This document shows positions 50,701 to 63,320 of a stretch of 64,000 nucleotides of DNA, piece by piece. Position 1 is the stretch's first letter; every line of letters starts with the position of its first letter. A program made the translations under genes and the position numbers. Source of the stretch: Symsagittifera roscoffensis (taxonomy: Eukaryota; Xenacoelomorpha; Acoela; Convolutidae); contig NC_087071.1 in assembly GCF_963678635.1 (NCBI RefSeq), positions 31,114,141 through 31,178,140 on the forward strand, read 5' to 3'. The notes below the pieces were generated by a model. The model was not told the origin of the DNA. It saw only the letters and a list, made by a program, of their open reading frames with translations, and made no database searches.

Positions 50701-51550
50701 CTACATTTTTTTTTCATTACTCGGTCGTCTCGCCCTTCTAGTGGAGCTTGTTATCGTCAGATCCATACTCCGGAACCACAGGCTGGCTGTTAGATGGGTT
50801 ATCGCAGGGTGATCGTCCGCTATCTCCGGGTTAAATTTCAACTGTCGGGCAAGATTCGACATCTCAAGGCAGAGAACCTCATCCAGCACAATCAAGATGT
50901 CTGCCAACTCGTAAAATCCCCTCAGATTATGAGATACATCCGCACATGCCGCTGCCACTTCCGACTTAAGAAGTCTCAAGTTTACTGGCTCCAATTCGCG
51001 ATTCGGAGCAGTCAAAAGCATCCGCCACGCGTTGTCCTCAGCTATCAGAATCAACAGTGCATACACGAGCTGTAAGGCTGGTTGCATGCTCGCGTAGCCT
51101 GGCGATGACGTGAACACCACTCTCGTCTTTGGCCCGAATCGAGAAGCTACTAACTCCTGCACCTCGTTCTTTGCTGCAAACAGCGTCTGGAGTGATTCCC
51201 AGATTTTCATGGGGGTTGGTTCCCCGCCTGTCAAGTGCTCTAGAAGTCCTGCCGTATGCAGGTGGTCATTCATACACGGCCAAGGTTTTGGCTAGCTGTG
51301 AAGTCCCACAGGATCTACCATACCTTGGGTCATTGGCGAGCTTTGGACCCCTGTATCCGGTGTCTGGAATCCCCATGCTCTTTGGCTCAAGAAGCTTTTC
51401 GACTATTCTCAGCTGTGCGGGAATCGCCAAACTGATCCTGGCTATGCTAGTTTGATGCTTGGGAGGTTCCACGATTAGACCTGGACTCCTCAGCTGCTTG
51501 AGGGGCCTGTAATTGACTGGGCCCATTATCGATTTTTGCAGGGTTCCCAT
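50701..51550 (-). pseudogene. Copy B1: second SGNH-like domain
   Basis: The frame 51550-51266 carries 'MGPVNYRPLKQLRSPG' (A: 'MGPVNARPLQDVRLNH'). After a frameshift 51273-50701 reads 'MNDHLHTAGLLEHL' (block III), 'TRVVFTSSPGYASMQPALQL', 'VLDEVLCLEMSNLARQLKFN' and 'PEIADDHPAITHLT', which supplies an Asp-Asp-His not present in A. 'ASLWFRSMDL' then rejoins A. So the domain in the live family probably kept an Asp/His pair. Confidence 0.55.
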
Positions 51551-52235
51551 TTAGTCTGCGGTCTCTAGTGTCTTGGCTCTCAAGAAATGCGCCTCGTGGG
51601 CCTTTAGCCAGTCCAAACAGTGATGCCTGCTCCAGTCTTCGCGCGACAAAGTTTAAGCCCCAAAATCTCCGCCAACTCTTGTCTACATGCCAGATCCTCC
51701 AGTTCTAGATCCTTTTCTCTCTCTATTTCTAGATATCGGGCTTTGCTCGCCTCTCCCGGTCTCTCTGTTGTCTTGTAGTCCACCACCACCATCACCAAGG
51801 ACACTACCGAGCTCTGGGTTATGGACGTTTCCGCCTCGTCTCCTTCCATCGGTGTGGCTCCTAGTTGTCTACTCCTGCTGCTCCTTGAGCTTTCTCTCGA
51901 GTCGGTTCTTTCTCCCAAACGATCGGACAAGGGCATAGCAGCGAAGAAGGGGGAGGTATTGGGGATGGACCAAAGGTGAACTGGCCCGTCTCCAGCATGT
52001 CTAACTCCAGAAGGTTTATGTGCCTTTGGAAGATACCATTTAGCCACTCCGTGCCGCTGGGCTTGTCGAAGTGGATGCCATCCGAAGACGCATCATCCGG
52101 ATGGGAATGTTCCATCATGCTTGCCACGTCGAGCAGTCTCACGGGGAGTACGCTCCTCTGCTGGATTTGTCTGATGATTTCGTTGAGGTTACGCACCCTG
52201 TCGTTCATTTCTCTCGCATTCTGGTCAGCCATCAT
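51551..52235 (-). pseudogene. Copy B1: end of the first SGNH-like domain and linker
   Basis: The frame 52235-51861 has 'NAREMNDRVRNLNEIIRQIQ', 'VRLLDVASMMEHSHPDDASS' and 'DGIHFDKPSGTEWLNGIFQR', the block-V Asp/His of the first SGNH domain, like 'DGIHFDSIEGQAWLN' in A. A second frame (52047-51604) takes over with a charged linker 'KARYLEIEREKDLELEDL' and 'RQELAEILGLKLCRA', which stands where A has 'EDARRMLNGATLSVSRL'. Confidence 0.55.
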
Positions 52236-52769
52236 GTTGTACGGGACGGCTCAAAACAGTGAGTATCGCTGGATCTAGATAAATCCTCAATTCCTCAAGA
52301 AAACAACTCATCTTCTCCTGCAGCCTCATTACTTTCCTCGGCTCGCCTCTGGACATGTCATTGGTTCCCATCATCAGCGTAACCGTATACATCTTCGCCA
52401 TCTCCAGCATCTCTAGTGACGCCAACATCTGGGGTGTTGCAGCACCAGAAAAACTCAAGACTCCCACTTCCCAATGCGTCGGGATTTGCGTCCTATAATC
52501 AAGTGGACAGCACCCTCGGGTATCTTGGACTGCGTGAAACTTTCAGCCCAAGAAGCGTCGTGGAAGGTATCTCTCCTTGCGCGTTGTGCCGCCGTCCAAT
52601 CCATCCGGTTATGCCTGTGATATACAGCGTCCGTATTCTTTTGTAGCTTGCGATTATCACACTCCTCACTGGATGACCTCTCCAGGTGGGAGGTCGCTCC
52701 TCTCCTTCTGAGTTCTCGCGAGCCTTTGACTACAACCTCTCTTGCAACTCCCTGAAGCGCGAAGTGCAC
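52225..52769 (-). pseudogene. Copy B1: start of the first SGNH-like domain
   Basis: The frame 52769-52455 ends with 'EGAVHLIIGRKSRRIG', where A reads 'GTSHLILGDSLVRVL'; the GDS nucleophile motif is not readable in B1. The frame 52467-52225 goes on with 'VLSFSGAATPQMLASLEMLE' and 'VTLMMGTNDMSRGEPRKVMR', a clear block III (GTND). The domain is therefore shared by A and B1 but damaged here. Confidence 0.55.
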
Positions 52770-52835
52770 GTCCCAGTTTGACCACCACTGGTTGAACTGG
52801 GCGTCAATCCCGGCAACGAGATTTTCATCTAAGGC

Positions 52836-53681
52836 CTAATTTGGTTTGTCTCTAGATTGCGCATGGAAGAAACTGGCTCTGGAGGTGTCCATGCTTCCAG
52901 GCCCTCTTTCATGTGTTTTTGGGCCACATAGTCCAAGTTGAAGCGACCGCTCGCCTGGTCTCGATCTCGCGACAGCCGGTTCAGTCGTAGTCTTCTTTAT
53001 TTCTTTCTTTTTCGCAAACTCTTCTTGTATCCATTGTATCTTCTCGATCTCTGATCTTATCTGCTCACAATTCGGCGTATTCTCGCGCAACCTCTGAGCT
53101 TGCTCCCGTTCCGCTTTTATCAGATTTAAATCAAGATTTGCTTGGTCCCGTTCAAGAATCGCTTGGTCTCTTTCCAGGTTCGCTTGGTCCCTCTCGAGGA
53201 TCGCACCATCCCTGTCCAGGTTGGCCTTGTCCCGCTCCCTCTGGGCCCTTTCCAGTTCCCTTTTTCAGTTGTTGAGGTCCGGGTATGCCTCATCAGTCTG
53301 TTGGGACTGTATCATGGTCAGTGGCTTGCTTGTGGACCGCACTGTTGCCCCTGCTGATGGTCTGGTCGGAAGGGGAAACTCTCCCGCACCATTTTCTGTG
53401 TTGTTGCGCAAGCCAGGATTTCTCGTAAGATCATATCCTCTCACGTCTCCATCCACATTCCAGGATAGCCATCTGCTCTGCTTTTGCTTTGATATTCCAT
53501 CTGAAGTAAAGCCCACCATCAACACGGCTTCAAATACTGACTCCCTGCATTCGCCTTGCGCTTCCAGTTGCAGAATGGCATTCAACATTACCGCCAGTCT
53601 TTCGTCCACTTGTGTGTAATCGAGGTCCCTCAAAGGCTTGTATAGCTCAGCGAGGGTAGGTTTTTTGAGCGCTGCTGGCAT
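52836..53681 (-). pseudogene. Copy B1: N-terminal domain and coiled coil of the second block
   Basis: The frame 53681-53265 begins at an ATG ('MPAALKKPTLAELYKPLRDL') and has 'AVLMVGFTSDGISKQKQSRW' and 'DVRGYDLTRNPGLRN', matching the start of A ('EVLLMAAYGERGVLDRPNMR', 'SRSDLANEPGLG'). After an in-frame TGA (about 53263) a heptad array follows (53235-53139), with repeats of the type 'RDQANLE'. The frame 53090-52836 continues with 'NCEQIRSEIEKIQWIQEEFA'. It is the counterpart of the coiled coil in A residues 155-225. Confidence 0.55.
53139..53235 (-). repeat. 21-bp heptad-coding tandem repeat in copy B1
   Basis: Five near-perfect 21-bp units encode RDKANLD, RDGAILE, RDQANLE, RDQAILE and RDQANLD on the minus strand. 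In plus-strand reading the unit contains CGCTTGGTCTCTTTCCAGGT or close variants. It extends the coiled coil by whole turns. Confidence 0.85.
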
Positions 53682-54208
53682 AGACTTTCAGAAGCGATAT
53701 GCCATCGTTGCTTCTTTTCAAGCGATCTCACGTATCAACAAACTCACGAAATAGCCTCCCACTTAAATTCAAGAAATACCTTCCCAGTTAATTTCAAGAA
53801 ATACCTTCCCAGTTGAACTCAAGACATATCTTCCTGTAGCACTGCTAGTGAAGAACCGTTCGAGATGTCTCCTGTATTGTTCGAGTAAGTGTAGCTTGAT
53901 TGTCAATTCAATTGGTAAATCAATCTGAAAATAGAATTCATTTTTAGACCAGGATGTTTCTCGCTCATGCCTAGCCTAGACCTCCCCCCTTACTACCTTT
54001 AAAACCTTATCCTAACAGTTTCTTGATAAAATAATTCAATTAGACATTTAAAAGCATGCAGACTTATATCATGTTTTAGCACCATATATTCTTTAGGATT
54101 TAATTGTCATGCCAATTACATTAAAATCCATCTACCTGACTCGTGCCCCTTTTACTTATTCAAGAATCCTGTGCCTCCTAACTCAAGACTTCCATGTCCA
54201 CTCAAAGC
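53682..54208 (-). promoter_or_regulatory. Copy B1: spacer between macro domain and second block, with acceptor-like site
   Basis: About 527 bp without coding sense. On the minus strand CTATTTTCAG followed by ATTGATTTACC ends at 53925, comparable to the site at 21272 in copy A. A 25-bp minisatellite lies at 53746-53835. The macro frame stops at 54209 and the next ATG is at 53681. Confidence 0.45.
53746..53835. repeat. 25-bp minisatellite, about 3.5 units
   Basis: Units built on AAGAAATACCTTCCCAGTT follow each other at 25-bp steps with several mismatches. It has no counterpart in the copy A spacer, which carries a TATGT repeat instead. Confidence 0.8.
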
Positions 54209-54557
54209 TCAGGTGATACTCAAATGGTACTTCTTGCGTAGGTGCACCATTATCTCCGTTTCTCCAAAGACCACGTGCAGGATGGCGTATAATTCCCTAG
54301 GGTTCAACTTGCCCCTGTTTGGATCGCAGACAGGCATTGAGACCTCCCGTATCTCTCTTTTGGCCAAGAAGTCCCTCAACCTCGTTAGAGCTAACATCAC
54401 ATGCTCGGGGTCTATCGTGTTCCTCTCATTGACCCTCGTCACCAAAGAGCACAGGTATTTAACAGGAACTTGTGAAACTGAAGCGGGAATTATAGCCATT
54501 CCTCCCATCCCCGGTCTCTGCCTAAATAGAAACTCTACGTTCTGATATTCTCTTTCA
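54209..54557 (-). pseudogene. Copy B1: macro-like domain, cut by the satellite
   Basis: On the minus strand the reading enters at 54557 with a 'YQNVEFLFRQRP' segment and goes on with 'MGGMAIIPASVSQVPVKYLC', 'SLVTRVNERNTIDPEHVMLA', 'LTRLRDFLAKREIREVSMPV' and 'CDPNRGKLNPRELYAILHVV', to a stop at 54209. It is about 60% identical to the end of block 1 in copy A. The first strand and the 'DSDFIL' part are missing because satellite sequence begins within the 'ERE' codons. The order macro, spacer, second block equals that of copy A. Confidence 0.65.
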
Positions 54558-57500
54558 ACAGCTACATAGTGTTTTTAACCAATCCGCTACATTGTGTTTT
54601 TTAGCCCAGCACCTCTATAGTGTTTTTTACCCCATCAGCTACAGAGTGTTTCCTACCCCATCGGCTAAAAAGTGTCTTTACCCCCATAAGCTCCATAGTG
54701 ATTTTACCTTATCAGCTCTATAGTATCCCCCAGCTGTATATTGTTTTCTCCATCAGCTGTATAGTCTTTATATACCTATCAGCTACAATTTTCTTTACCT
54801 TATCATCTACATAGGATTTTTTTACCCCATCAGCTCTATATTAATTTTCCGCCTCAGCTCTATAGTATTTTTACCCCATCAGCTATATAGCGTCTTTACC
54901 CCCTCAGCTCTACATTGGTTTCCCTGCAACTACATAGTTTTCTTACCCTTTCAGCTACATATTGCAGTTTACAGCATCAGCTACATAGTGTTTTAAACCC
55001 CATCAGTTCTATACTTTTTTTACCCCATCAGCTCTATAGTATTTTTACCCCATCAGCTATATAGCGTCTTTACCCCCTCAGCTCTACATTGGTTTACCCT
55101 GCAGCTACATAGTTTTCTTACCCTTTCAGCTACATAGTGTTTTTACCCCATCAGCTCTATAGTATTTTTACCCCATCAGCTCTAAAGTGTTCTTTACCCC
55201 ATCAGCTACATAGTGTTTATACCCCCATCAACTGAACTTTGTTTTTTAGCCCATCAGCTCTATAGTGTTTTTACCCCATCACCTTGAAAGTGATTTTAAC
55301 CCATTAGCTACCTAGTGTTTCCAACCACATCAGTTATATAGTGTTTTGTACCCCATCAGCTATTCTAGGTTTTTTTACCCCATCAGTTTCATAGTGCTTT
55401 TTACCGCATCAGCTAAAAAGTGTTTTTACCCCTTCAGCTCTATAGTGTTGTTACTCCATCAACTACATAGTGTTTTTATCCCATAAGCTCTATAGTGTTT
55501 TTTTTACCCCATCAGCTCTTTAGCTTTTTATCCCATCAGCTACGGGTTGAAAATAGAGTTCTGACACCATCACAGTTACATATTTTTTCTTAATCCATCA
55601 GCTATTTTGTGTTTTTTTACCCCACTAGCTTTATAGTGTTCCCCCACCCCTCCGCTCTATTTTTTTCTCATTCAGCTGCATAGCTTTTCTTTGCCCTATC
55701 AGCTAAATAGTGTTTTTACGCCATCCGCTACCTTGTGTTTATTAACCTATCTGCTCTCTAGTTTTCTTACCCCAGCAGCTCTATTGTGTTTTTTAACCCA
55801 TCAGCTACATAGTGTTTCCTACTCCATCAGCTAAAAAGTGTTTTTACCCAATCAACTCCATAGTTTTTTTACCCCATCAGCATCATAGTGTTTTTACCCC
55901 ATCAGCTCTATAGTAATTTTACCCCATCAGCTATATAGTTCCCCCATGAGCTATATTGTTACCCCATCAGCTATATTGTTTTCCGCTTGAGCTACATAGT
56001 TTTTTTACCGTATCAGCTACATAGTTTTTTAACCCATCAGGTACATTGTGTTTCTTACCCATCAGCTCTATAGTGTTTCCTACCTCATCAGTTACATTGT
56101 GTTTTTTATCACATCAGCTCTAAAGTGCTTTTACCCCATCAGCTCTATAGTGTTTCTTCCTCAACTATATAGTTTTTTTGCCCTATCAGCTACATATTTC
56201 TATTACCCCATTAGCTCTATAGTAATTTTACCCCATCAACTACATAGTGTTTTGTACCCCATCAGCTACATAGTGTTTTTTACGCCATCAGCTAAATAGT
56301 GTTTTGTAACCATCCAGCTACAAAGTGTTTTACCTCATCAGCTCTATTGTGTTTTTACCTTATCAGCTCTATAGTGTTTTCTACCTCAACTGTTTTGTAC
56401 CCAATCAGCTAATTAGTCGTTTTTACCCCTCCGCTCTATAGTGTTTTTGCCCCCATCAGCTCTATACTGTTTTTCACTCTCAGCTCTATATTATTTCCCC
56501 CTCAGCTAGATTTTACCCTATCAGCTACATAGTTTTTTTACCCAAGATGCTACAATTTTTTTACCCCATTAGCTTCATAGTGTTTTGTACCCCATCAGCT
56601 CTTTAGTGTTTTTACCCCATCAGCTCTATAGTATTTTTACCCCATCAGCTACATAGCGTTTCCGACCCCATCAGGTACATAGTGTATTTACCCCAAAAGA
56701 TCTATAGTGCTTTGTAACCTATCAAAAACCTAAGGTGTTGTACAGCATCAATTACATAGTGTTTTTATTCAACCAGCTATATCGTATTTTGCTCCCACTC
56801 AGCTCTATAGTATTTTGTACCCCGTCAATTACATAGCGTTTTTTACCCCATCAATTACATAGCATTTTGTACCCCATCAGCTATATATTGTTTTTACCTC
56901 ATCAGCTCTATAGCGTTTTTAACCCAGCAGACCTATAGTGTTTTCCACCTCAACTCTTCATCATTTTCCTTCTCTGCTAAAAAGGGTTTTTACCCTATCC
57001 GCTACATTGTTTTTTACCCTATTGGTTACATAGTGTTTTGGACCCTATCAGCTTTATAGGATTTTGTGCCCCATCACCTACATATTGTTTTCTACACCAT
57101 CAGCTCTATTCTGTTTGTACCCAATCAGCTAATTAATCCTATTTACCCCACCGCTCTATAGTGTTTTTACCACATCAGCTCTATAATGTTTTCCCCCTCA
57201 GCTCTATATTATTTCTCCCTCAGGTACATAGTGTTTTTACCCTACCAGCTACATAGTTTTTTTACCCAATAGGCTACATAATGTTTTTTACCCCATCAGC
57301 TTCATAGCTTTTTGTACCCCATCAGCGCGATATTATTTTTACCCCATCAGCTCTATAGTATTTTTACCCCATCAGCTACATAGCATTTCCTACCCCATCA
57401 GGTACATATTGTCTTCACCCCAAAAGGTCTATAGTGCTTTGTAACCCATCAAAAACCTAGGGTTTTGTACCACATCAACTACATAGTGTTTTTTACCCAA

Positions 57501-58878
57501 TCAGCTTTATCGTGTTTTGTTCTCATTCAGCTCTAAAGTGTTTGTACCCATCAGCTCTATAGTATCTTGTACCCCGTCAGCTACATTTTGTTTTGTACAC
57601 CATCAGCTACATATTGTTTTTACCGCATCAGCTCTATATTGTTTTCCCCACAGTTCTTTTTTGTTTCACTCCTGAGCTACAAAGTGTTTTTTGTCCTATC
57701 AGCTTCATAGTGTTTTACCCTAACAGCTACATAGTGTTTTGTACTCCATTAGCTTTATAGTATTTTAAGCCCAATTCGCTACATAGTATTTTGTACCTCA
57801 TCAAGTACATAGTGTTTTGTACCCGATCAGCTACATATTGTTTTTTACCCCATCAGCTCTATGGTGTTTTCCCCCCAGTTCCATATTGTATCACCCCTCA
57901 GCTACAAAGTGTTTTTGCCCTATCAGCTGCGTAGTGTTTTGTTCCCCATCGGCTAACTAGTGTTTTATGCCACAACTCTAAAGTGTTTTTACCCCATCAG
58001 CTTTTTACTGTTCTTCAACCCTCAGATCTACAAAATGTTTTCGCTACATAGTGTCTTTACGCTATCAGCTACATAGCGTTTTTACCCCATAAGCTACATT
58101 GTGTTTTTCTTAGCTCATCAGCTTCATAGTGTTTTGCACCTCATCAGCTCTATAGTGTTTTTATCCCATCAGCTTTATACTGTTTTTACCACATTAGTTA
58201 CATAGTGTTTTCTAACCCATCAGCTGTGAAGTGTCGTTACCCCATATGCCCTATAATGCTTCGTGACCCAACAACTAAAGAGTGTTTTGTACCCCATCAG
58301 CTACATAGTGTTTTGTACCCCATCAGCTATAGAATGTTTTGCTACTTAGCTATGAAATGTTTTTACATAATCAGCTCTGTAGTGTTTTGTAGCACATCAG
58401 CTAAATAATCTTTTTTAACCAATCAGATACATAGTTTTTCGTACCCCATCAGCTACATAGTGTTTCTAGCGCATCAGCTCTAAAATGTTTTTACCCCAAC
58501 AGCTCCATTGTGTTTTCCCCCTCAGTTCTATATTATTTCATCCCTCAACTATAAAATGTTTTCGCCCTATCAGGTACAAGGTGTTCTTACCCAATCAGCT
58601 ACATAGTGTTTTTTTTGGTGTTTCTACCGCACCAGTTCTACAGTGCTTTCACCCCAATAGCTCCATTGTGTTTTTCCCCTCAGTTCTATTTTGTTTCATC
58701 CCTCAACTGCAACATGTTTTCGCCCTATCAGGAACAAAGATACAGGTGTTTTTTATCCAGGCAGCTATATAGTGTTTTTTCTTGTGTTTCTACTGCATCA
58801 GTTCTACATTGTTTTAACCCATCACCTCCATAAGTGTTTTTCCTCCCAGTTCTATTTTGTTTTACCCATCAGCTCCAT

Positions 58879-59430
58879 ATTTTTTTACCCTTCAGCTTCA
58901 TAGTGTTTTGTACCTCATCAGCTCTATAGTGTTTTTACCCCATCAGCTCTATAGTGTTTTTACCCCATCAGCTCTATAGTGTTTTTAGCACATCAATTAA
59001 TAGTGTTTTCAAACCCATCAGCTATATAATATTTTGTTTTCTATTCAGCTATAAAAAGTTTTTACATAATCAGCTCTATAGTGTTTTGTAGCCCATCAGC
59101 TAAATAAGCTTTTTGAGCTAATCATCTACATAGTGTTTCTACCGCATCAGCTCTATATTTTTTTACCCTATCAGCTTCATAGTGTTTTGTACCTCATCAG
59201 CTCTATAGTGTTTTTACCCCATCAGCTCTATAGTGTTTTTACCCCATCAGCTCTATAGTGTTTTTACCACATCAATTAATAGTGTTTTCAAACCCATCAG
59301 CTATATAATATTTTGTTACTATTCAGCTATAAAATGTTTTTACATAATCAGCTCTATAGTGTTTTGTAGCCCATCAGCTAAATAAGCTTTTTGAGCTAAT
59401 CAGCTACATAGTGTTTCTACCGCATCAGCT
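58879..59430. repeat. Higher-order duplication of about 280 bp in the satellite
   Basis: The block starting TTCAGCTTCATAGTG near 58890 recurs at 59170 with the same succession of variant units, including CATCAATTAATAGTG and AATAAGCTTTTTGAGC. Identity between the two is far above that between neighbouring 26-bp units, showing recent unequal exchange. Confidence 0.8.
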
Positions 59431-59949
59431 CTATAGTGCTTTCACCCCAATAGCACCATTGTGTTTTCCCCTCAGTTCTATATTGTTTCATCCCTCAACT
59501 ACAAAATGTTTTCGCCCTGTCAGGTACAAGGTGTTTTTTTCCGAATCAGCTACATAGTGTTTTTTCTTGTGTTTCTACCGCATCAGTTCTACAGTGTTTT
59601 TACCCCATCAGCTCCATAGTGTTTTTCCTCCCTGTTCTATTTTGTTTCACCCATCAGCTGCATAGTGTTTTTACCCTAACAGCTACATAGTATTTTGTAC
59701 CCCATCAGCTACATACTTTTCTGTACCCCATCAACACTAAAGTGATTTTACACCATCAGCTCTATACTCTTTTTCACCCCTCAGAAATATATTATTTCGA
59801 CCTCAGCCTCATAGTGTTTTTACCCTATCAGCTACAAAATGTTTTTACCCTAATAGCTACATAGTGTCTTTTTACTTCATTATCTTCATAGTGTTTTGTA
59901 CCTCGTCAGCTTTTAGTGTTTTCAACCCATCAGCTATAAAGTGTCTCCA

Positions 59950-62900
59950 CCCCATATGCCCTATAATGCTTCGTAACCCAACAACTACAGAGTATTTTGT
60001 ACCACATCAGCTAATTAGTGCTTTGTATCCCATTAGCTATATAGTAATTTGTAACCATTATGCGATAAATTGTTTTTATTTAATCAGCTCTTATAGTGTT
60101 TTGTAGCCCATCAGCTACTTGGTCTTTTGTACCCCAACAGCTACATAATGTTTTGTACCCCATCAGCTACATTTTGTTTCTACCGACTCAGCTCTATAGT
60201 GTTTTTACCCCATCAGCTCTATAGTGTTTTTCCCTCATGTTCTATTTTGTTTAATCCCTCCGCTACAAAGTGTTTTTTTGCCCTATGAGCTACATAGTGT
60301 TTTGTACACCATCGGCTTTATAGTATTTTATACCCCATTAGCTCTATAGTTTTCCCCCCAGTTCTATATTGTTTCGCCCCTCAGCTATAAAGTGTTTTTT
60401 GCCCCATCATTTATATAGTGTTTCCTAACCCATCAGCTATATAGTGTCTTCACCCCATATGCCCTATAATGCGTGGTAACCCAACAATTACATATTTTTT
60501 ATACCCCACCAGCTATATAGGTTTTTGTAACCATTCAGCTGTAAAGTGGTTTTACTTTATCAGCTCTATAGTGTTTTGTAGCCCATTAGCTCTTCAGTGT
60601 TTTTGCCCCATCAGCTCTATGGTGTTTTCCCCCCAAATCTATTTTGTTTCATCTCTCAGCTACAATGTTTTTTCTTGCCCTTTGAGCTACAAAGTGTTTT
60701 TTTATCCTAACAGCTACCTAGTGTTTTGTACTCTATCAGCTTTATAGTTTTCTGTACCCCATCGGCTACGTAGTGTTTTGTACGCCATCAGCTACATAGT
60801 GTTTTTACCGCATCAGCTCTATAGTGTTTTTAACCCATCAGCTCAATAGTGATCCCCCCCAGTGCTATTTTGTTTCACCCGTCAGCTACAAAGGATTTTT
60901 GCCCCATCAGTTCCCTAGTCTTTTCTAACCCATCAGTTATAAATTGTCTTTACCCCATATGCCCTATAAGGCTTCGTAACCGAACAACAACATAGTGTTT
61001 TGCTCCCCATCAGGTACATCGTGTTTTGTACCCCATCAGCTATATAGCGTTTTGTAACCACTCAACTCTATAGTGTTTCTACCCCATCAGCTCTATGGTG
61101 TTTTTCCCCCAGTTCTATTTTGTCTGATTCCTCAGCTAAAATGTGTTTTTTGCCCTATGAGCTATAAAGTGTTTTTACCCTAACAGCTACATAGTGTTTT
61201 GTACTCTATCAGCTTTATAGTACTCTGTACCCCATCAGCTACATAGTGTTTTGTACACCATCAGCTACATAGTGTTTTTTACCGCATCAGCTCTATAGAG
61301 TTTTTAACCCATCAGCTCAATAGTGATTTTCCCCCCAGTTCTAAATTGTTTCACCCCTCAGCTACAAAGGATTTTTTGCCCCATCAGTTCCCTAGTCTTT
61401 TCTAACCCATCAGTTTTAAATCGTCTTTACCCCATATGCCCTATAAGGTTTCGTAACCCAACAACTACATAGTGTTTTGCACCCCATCAGGTACATAGTG
61501 TTTTGTACCCCATCAGCTATATAGCGTTTTGTAACCACTCAGCTCTATAGTATTTTTACATCATCAGCTCTATGGTGTTTTTCCCCAGTTCTATTTTGTT
61601 TGATCCCTCAGCTACAATGTGTTTTTTTGCCCTGTGAGCTATAAAGTGTTTTTACCCTAACAGCTACTTAGTTTTTTGTACTCTATCAGCTTTATAGTGC
61701 TCTGCAACCATCAGCTACATAGTGTTTTGTACACCATCAGCTACAAAGGATTTTTTGCCGCATCAGTTCCCTAGTGTTTTCTAACCCATGAGTTATAAAT
61801 TGTCTTCAACCCATATGCCCTATAATGCTTCGTAACCCAACAATTACATAGTGTTTTGCACCCCATCAGGTACATAGTGTTTTGCACCCCATCAGGTACA
61901 TAGTGTTTTGTAACCATTCAGCTATAATGTGTTTTTTACCTCATCAGCTCTTTAGTGTTTTGTAGCCCATCAGCTACATAGTCTTTTGTACCCCATCAGC
62001 TACATACTGTTTTGTACCCCATCAGCTACATAGTGTTTTTTTGCCCCATCAGTTATATACTGTTTCCTAAACCATCAGCTATAAAGTGTCTTCACCCCAT
62101 ATACCCTATAATGCTTCGTAACCCAACAACTACATAGTGTTTCGTACCCCATCAGCTACATAGTGTTTTGAATCCCATTAGCAACATAATTTTTTTATAA
62201 TTTTTTTCCATTGTGTTTTTCTCCCCAGTTCTATATTGTTTCACTCCTCAGCTACAAAGTGTTTCTTGCCCTATCAGCTGCATAGTGTTTTCACCCTAAC
62301 AGATACATAGTGATTTGTACCCCATCAGCTACATATTGTTCTGTACCGCATCAGCTAGTTAGTATTTTACGCCGCAACTCTAAAGTGTTTTTACCCCATC
62401 AGCTCTATACTGTCTTTCAACTCTCAGATCTATACCGTTTTTCCCTCAGCTACTTAGTAATTTTACCCTATCAGCTCTATATTGTTTTTCACCCCACAGA
62501 TCGATATTGTTTCCGCCTCAGCTACATAGTGTTTTCAACCTATCAGCTACATAGTGTTTTTACACTATAAGCTACATAATGTTTTTTTTACATCATCGGC
62601 TTCATAGTGTTTTGTACCCCATCAACTCTATAGTGTTTTTACCCCATGAGCTATATAGTATTTTTACCCCATCAGTTATATAGTGTTTCCTAACCCATCA
62701 GATATTAAGTGTCTTTACCCCATATGCCCTATAAAGCTTCGTAACCCATCAACTACATAGTGTTTTGTACCCCATCAGCTACATAAGTTTTTTTTACCGC
62801 ATCAGCACTATAGTTTTTCTTACCTCATCAGCTCTGCAGTGTTTTTAACCCAGTTCTATAATGTTTCACCCCTCAGCTACAAAGTGTTTCTTGCCCTATC

Positions 62901-63320
62901 AGCTGCATAGTGTTTTCACCCTAACAGATACTTAGTGATTTGTACCCCATCAGCTACATATTGTTCTGTACCGCATCGGCTCACTAGTATTTTATGCCGC
63001 AACTCTAAAGTGTGTTTAACCCCATCAGCTCTATACTGTTTTTCAACCCTCAGATCTATACCGTTTTTCCCTCAGCTACTTAGTAGTTTTACCCTATCAG
63101 CTACATAGTGTTCTTACCCTATAAGCTATTGTGTTTTTTTACCTCAACAGCATCATAGTGTTTTGTACCCCGTCAGCTTTATAGTGCCTTTACCTCATCA
63201 GCTCTAGAGTATTTTTACCCCATCAGTTACCTAGTGTTTTCTAACCCATCAGCTGTAAAGTGTCTTTACCCCATATGCCCTATAATGCTTCGTAACCCAA
63301 CAATTACATAGTGTTTTGTA
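59950..63320. repeat. Higher-order spacing marked by the CCATATGCCCTATAATG unit
   Basis: The variant CCATATGCCCTATAATGCTT with TCGTAACCCAACAACTA appears near 59957, 60461, 60957, 61433, 61812, 62096, 62720 and 63271, at steps of roughly 290 to 620 bp, and once earlier at 58245. It is absent from 54.6-58.2 kb, so the two halves of the array have different histories. Confidence 0.7.

Noticed and set aside
51601-52047. Minus-strand frame 52047-51604 as a single protein
   Set aside because: Only its second half fits the family as linker; the first half overlaps the better supported frame with DGIHFD, so it is split over two features.
54620-62570. Open frames of 60-95 codons in the satellite, with repeated 'HQLYSV' and 'ISYIVF' peptides that look like membrane segments
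   Set aside because: They are translations of the 26-bp unit; 26 is not a multiple of three, the frame rotates from unit to unit, and no start context or conservation exists.
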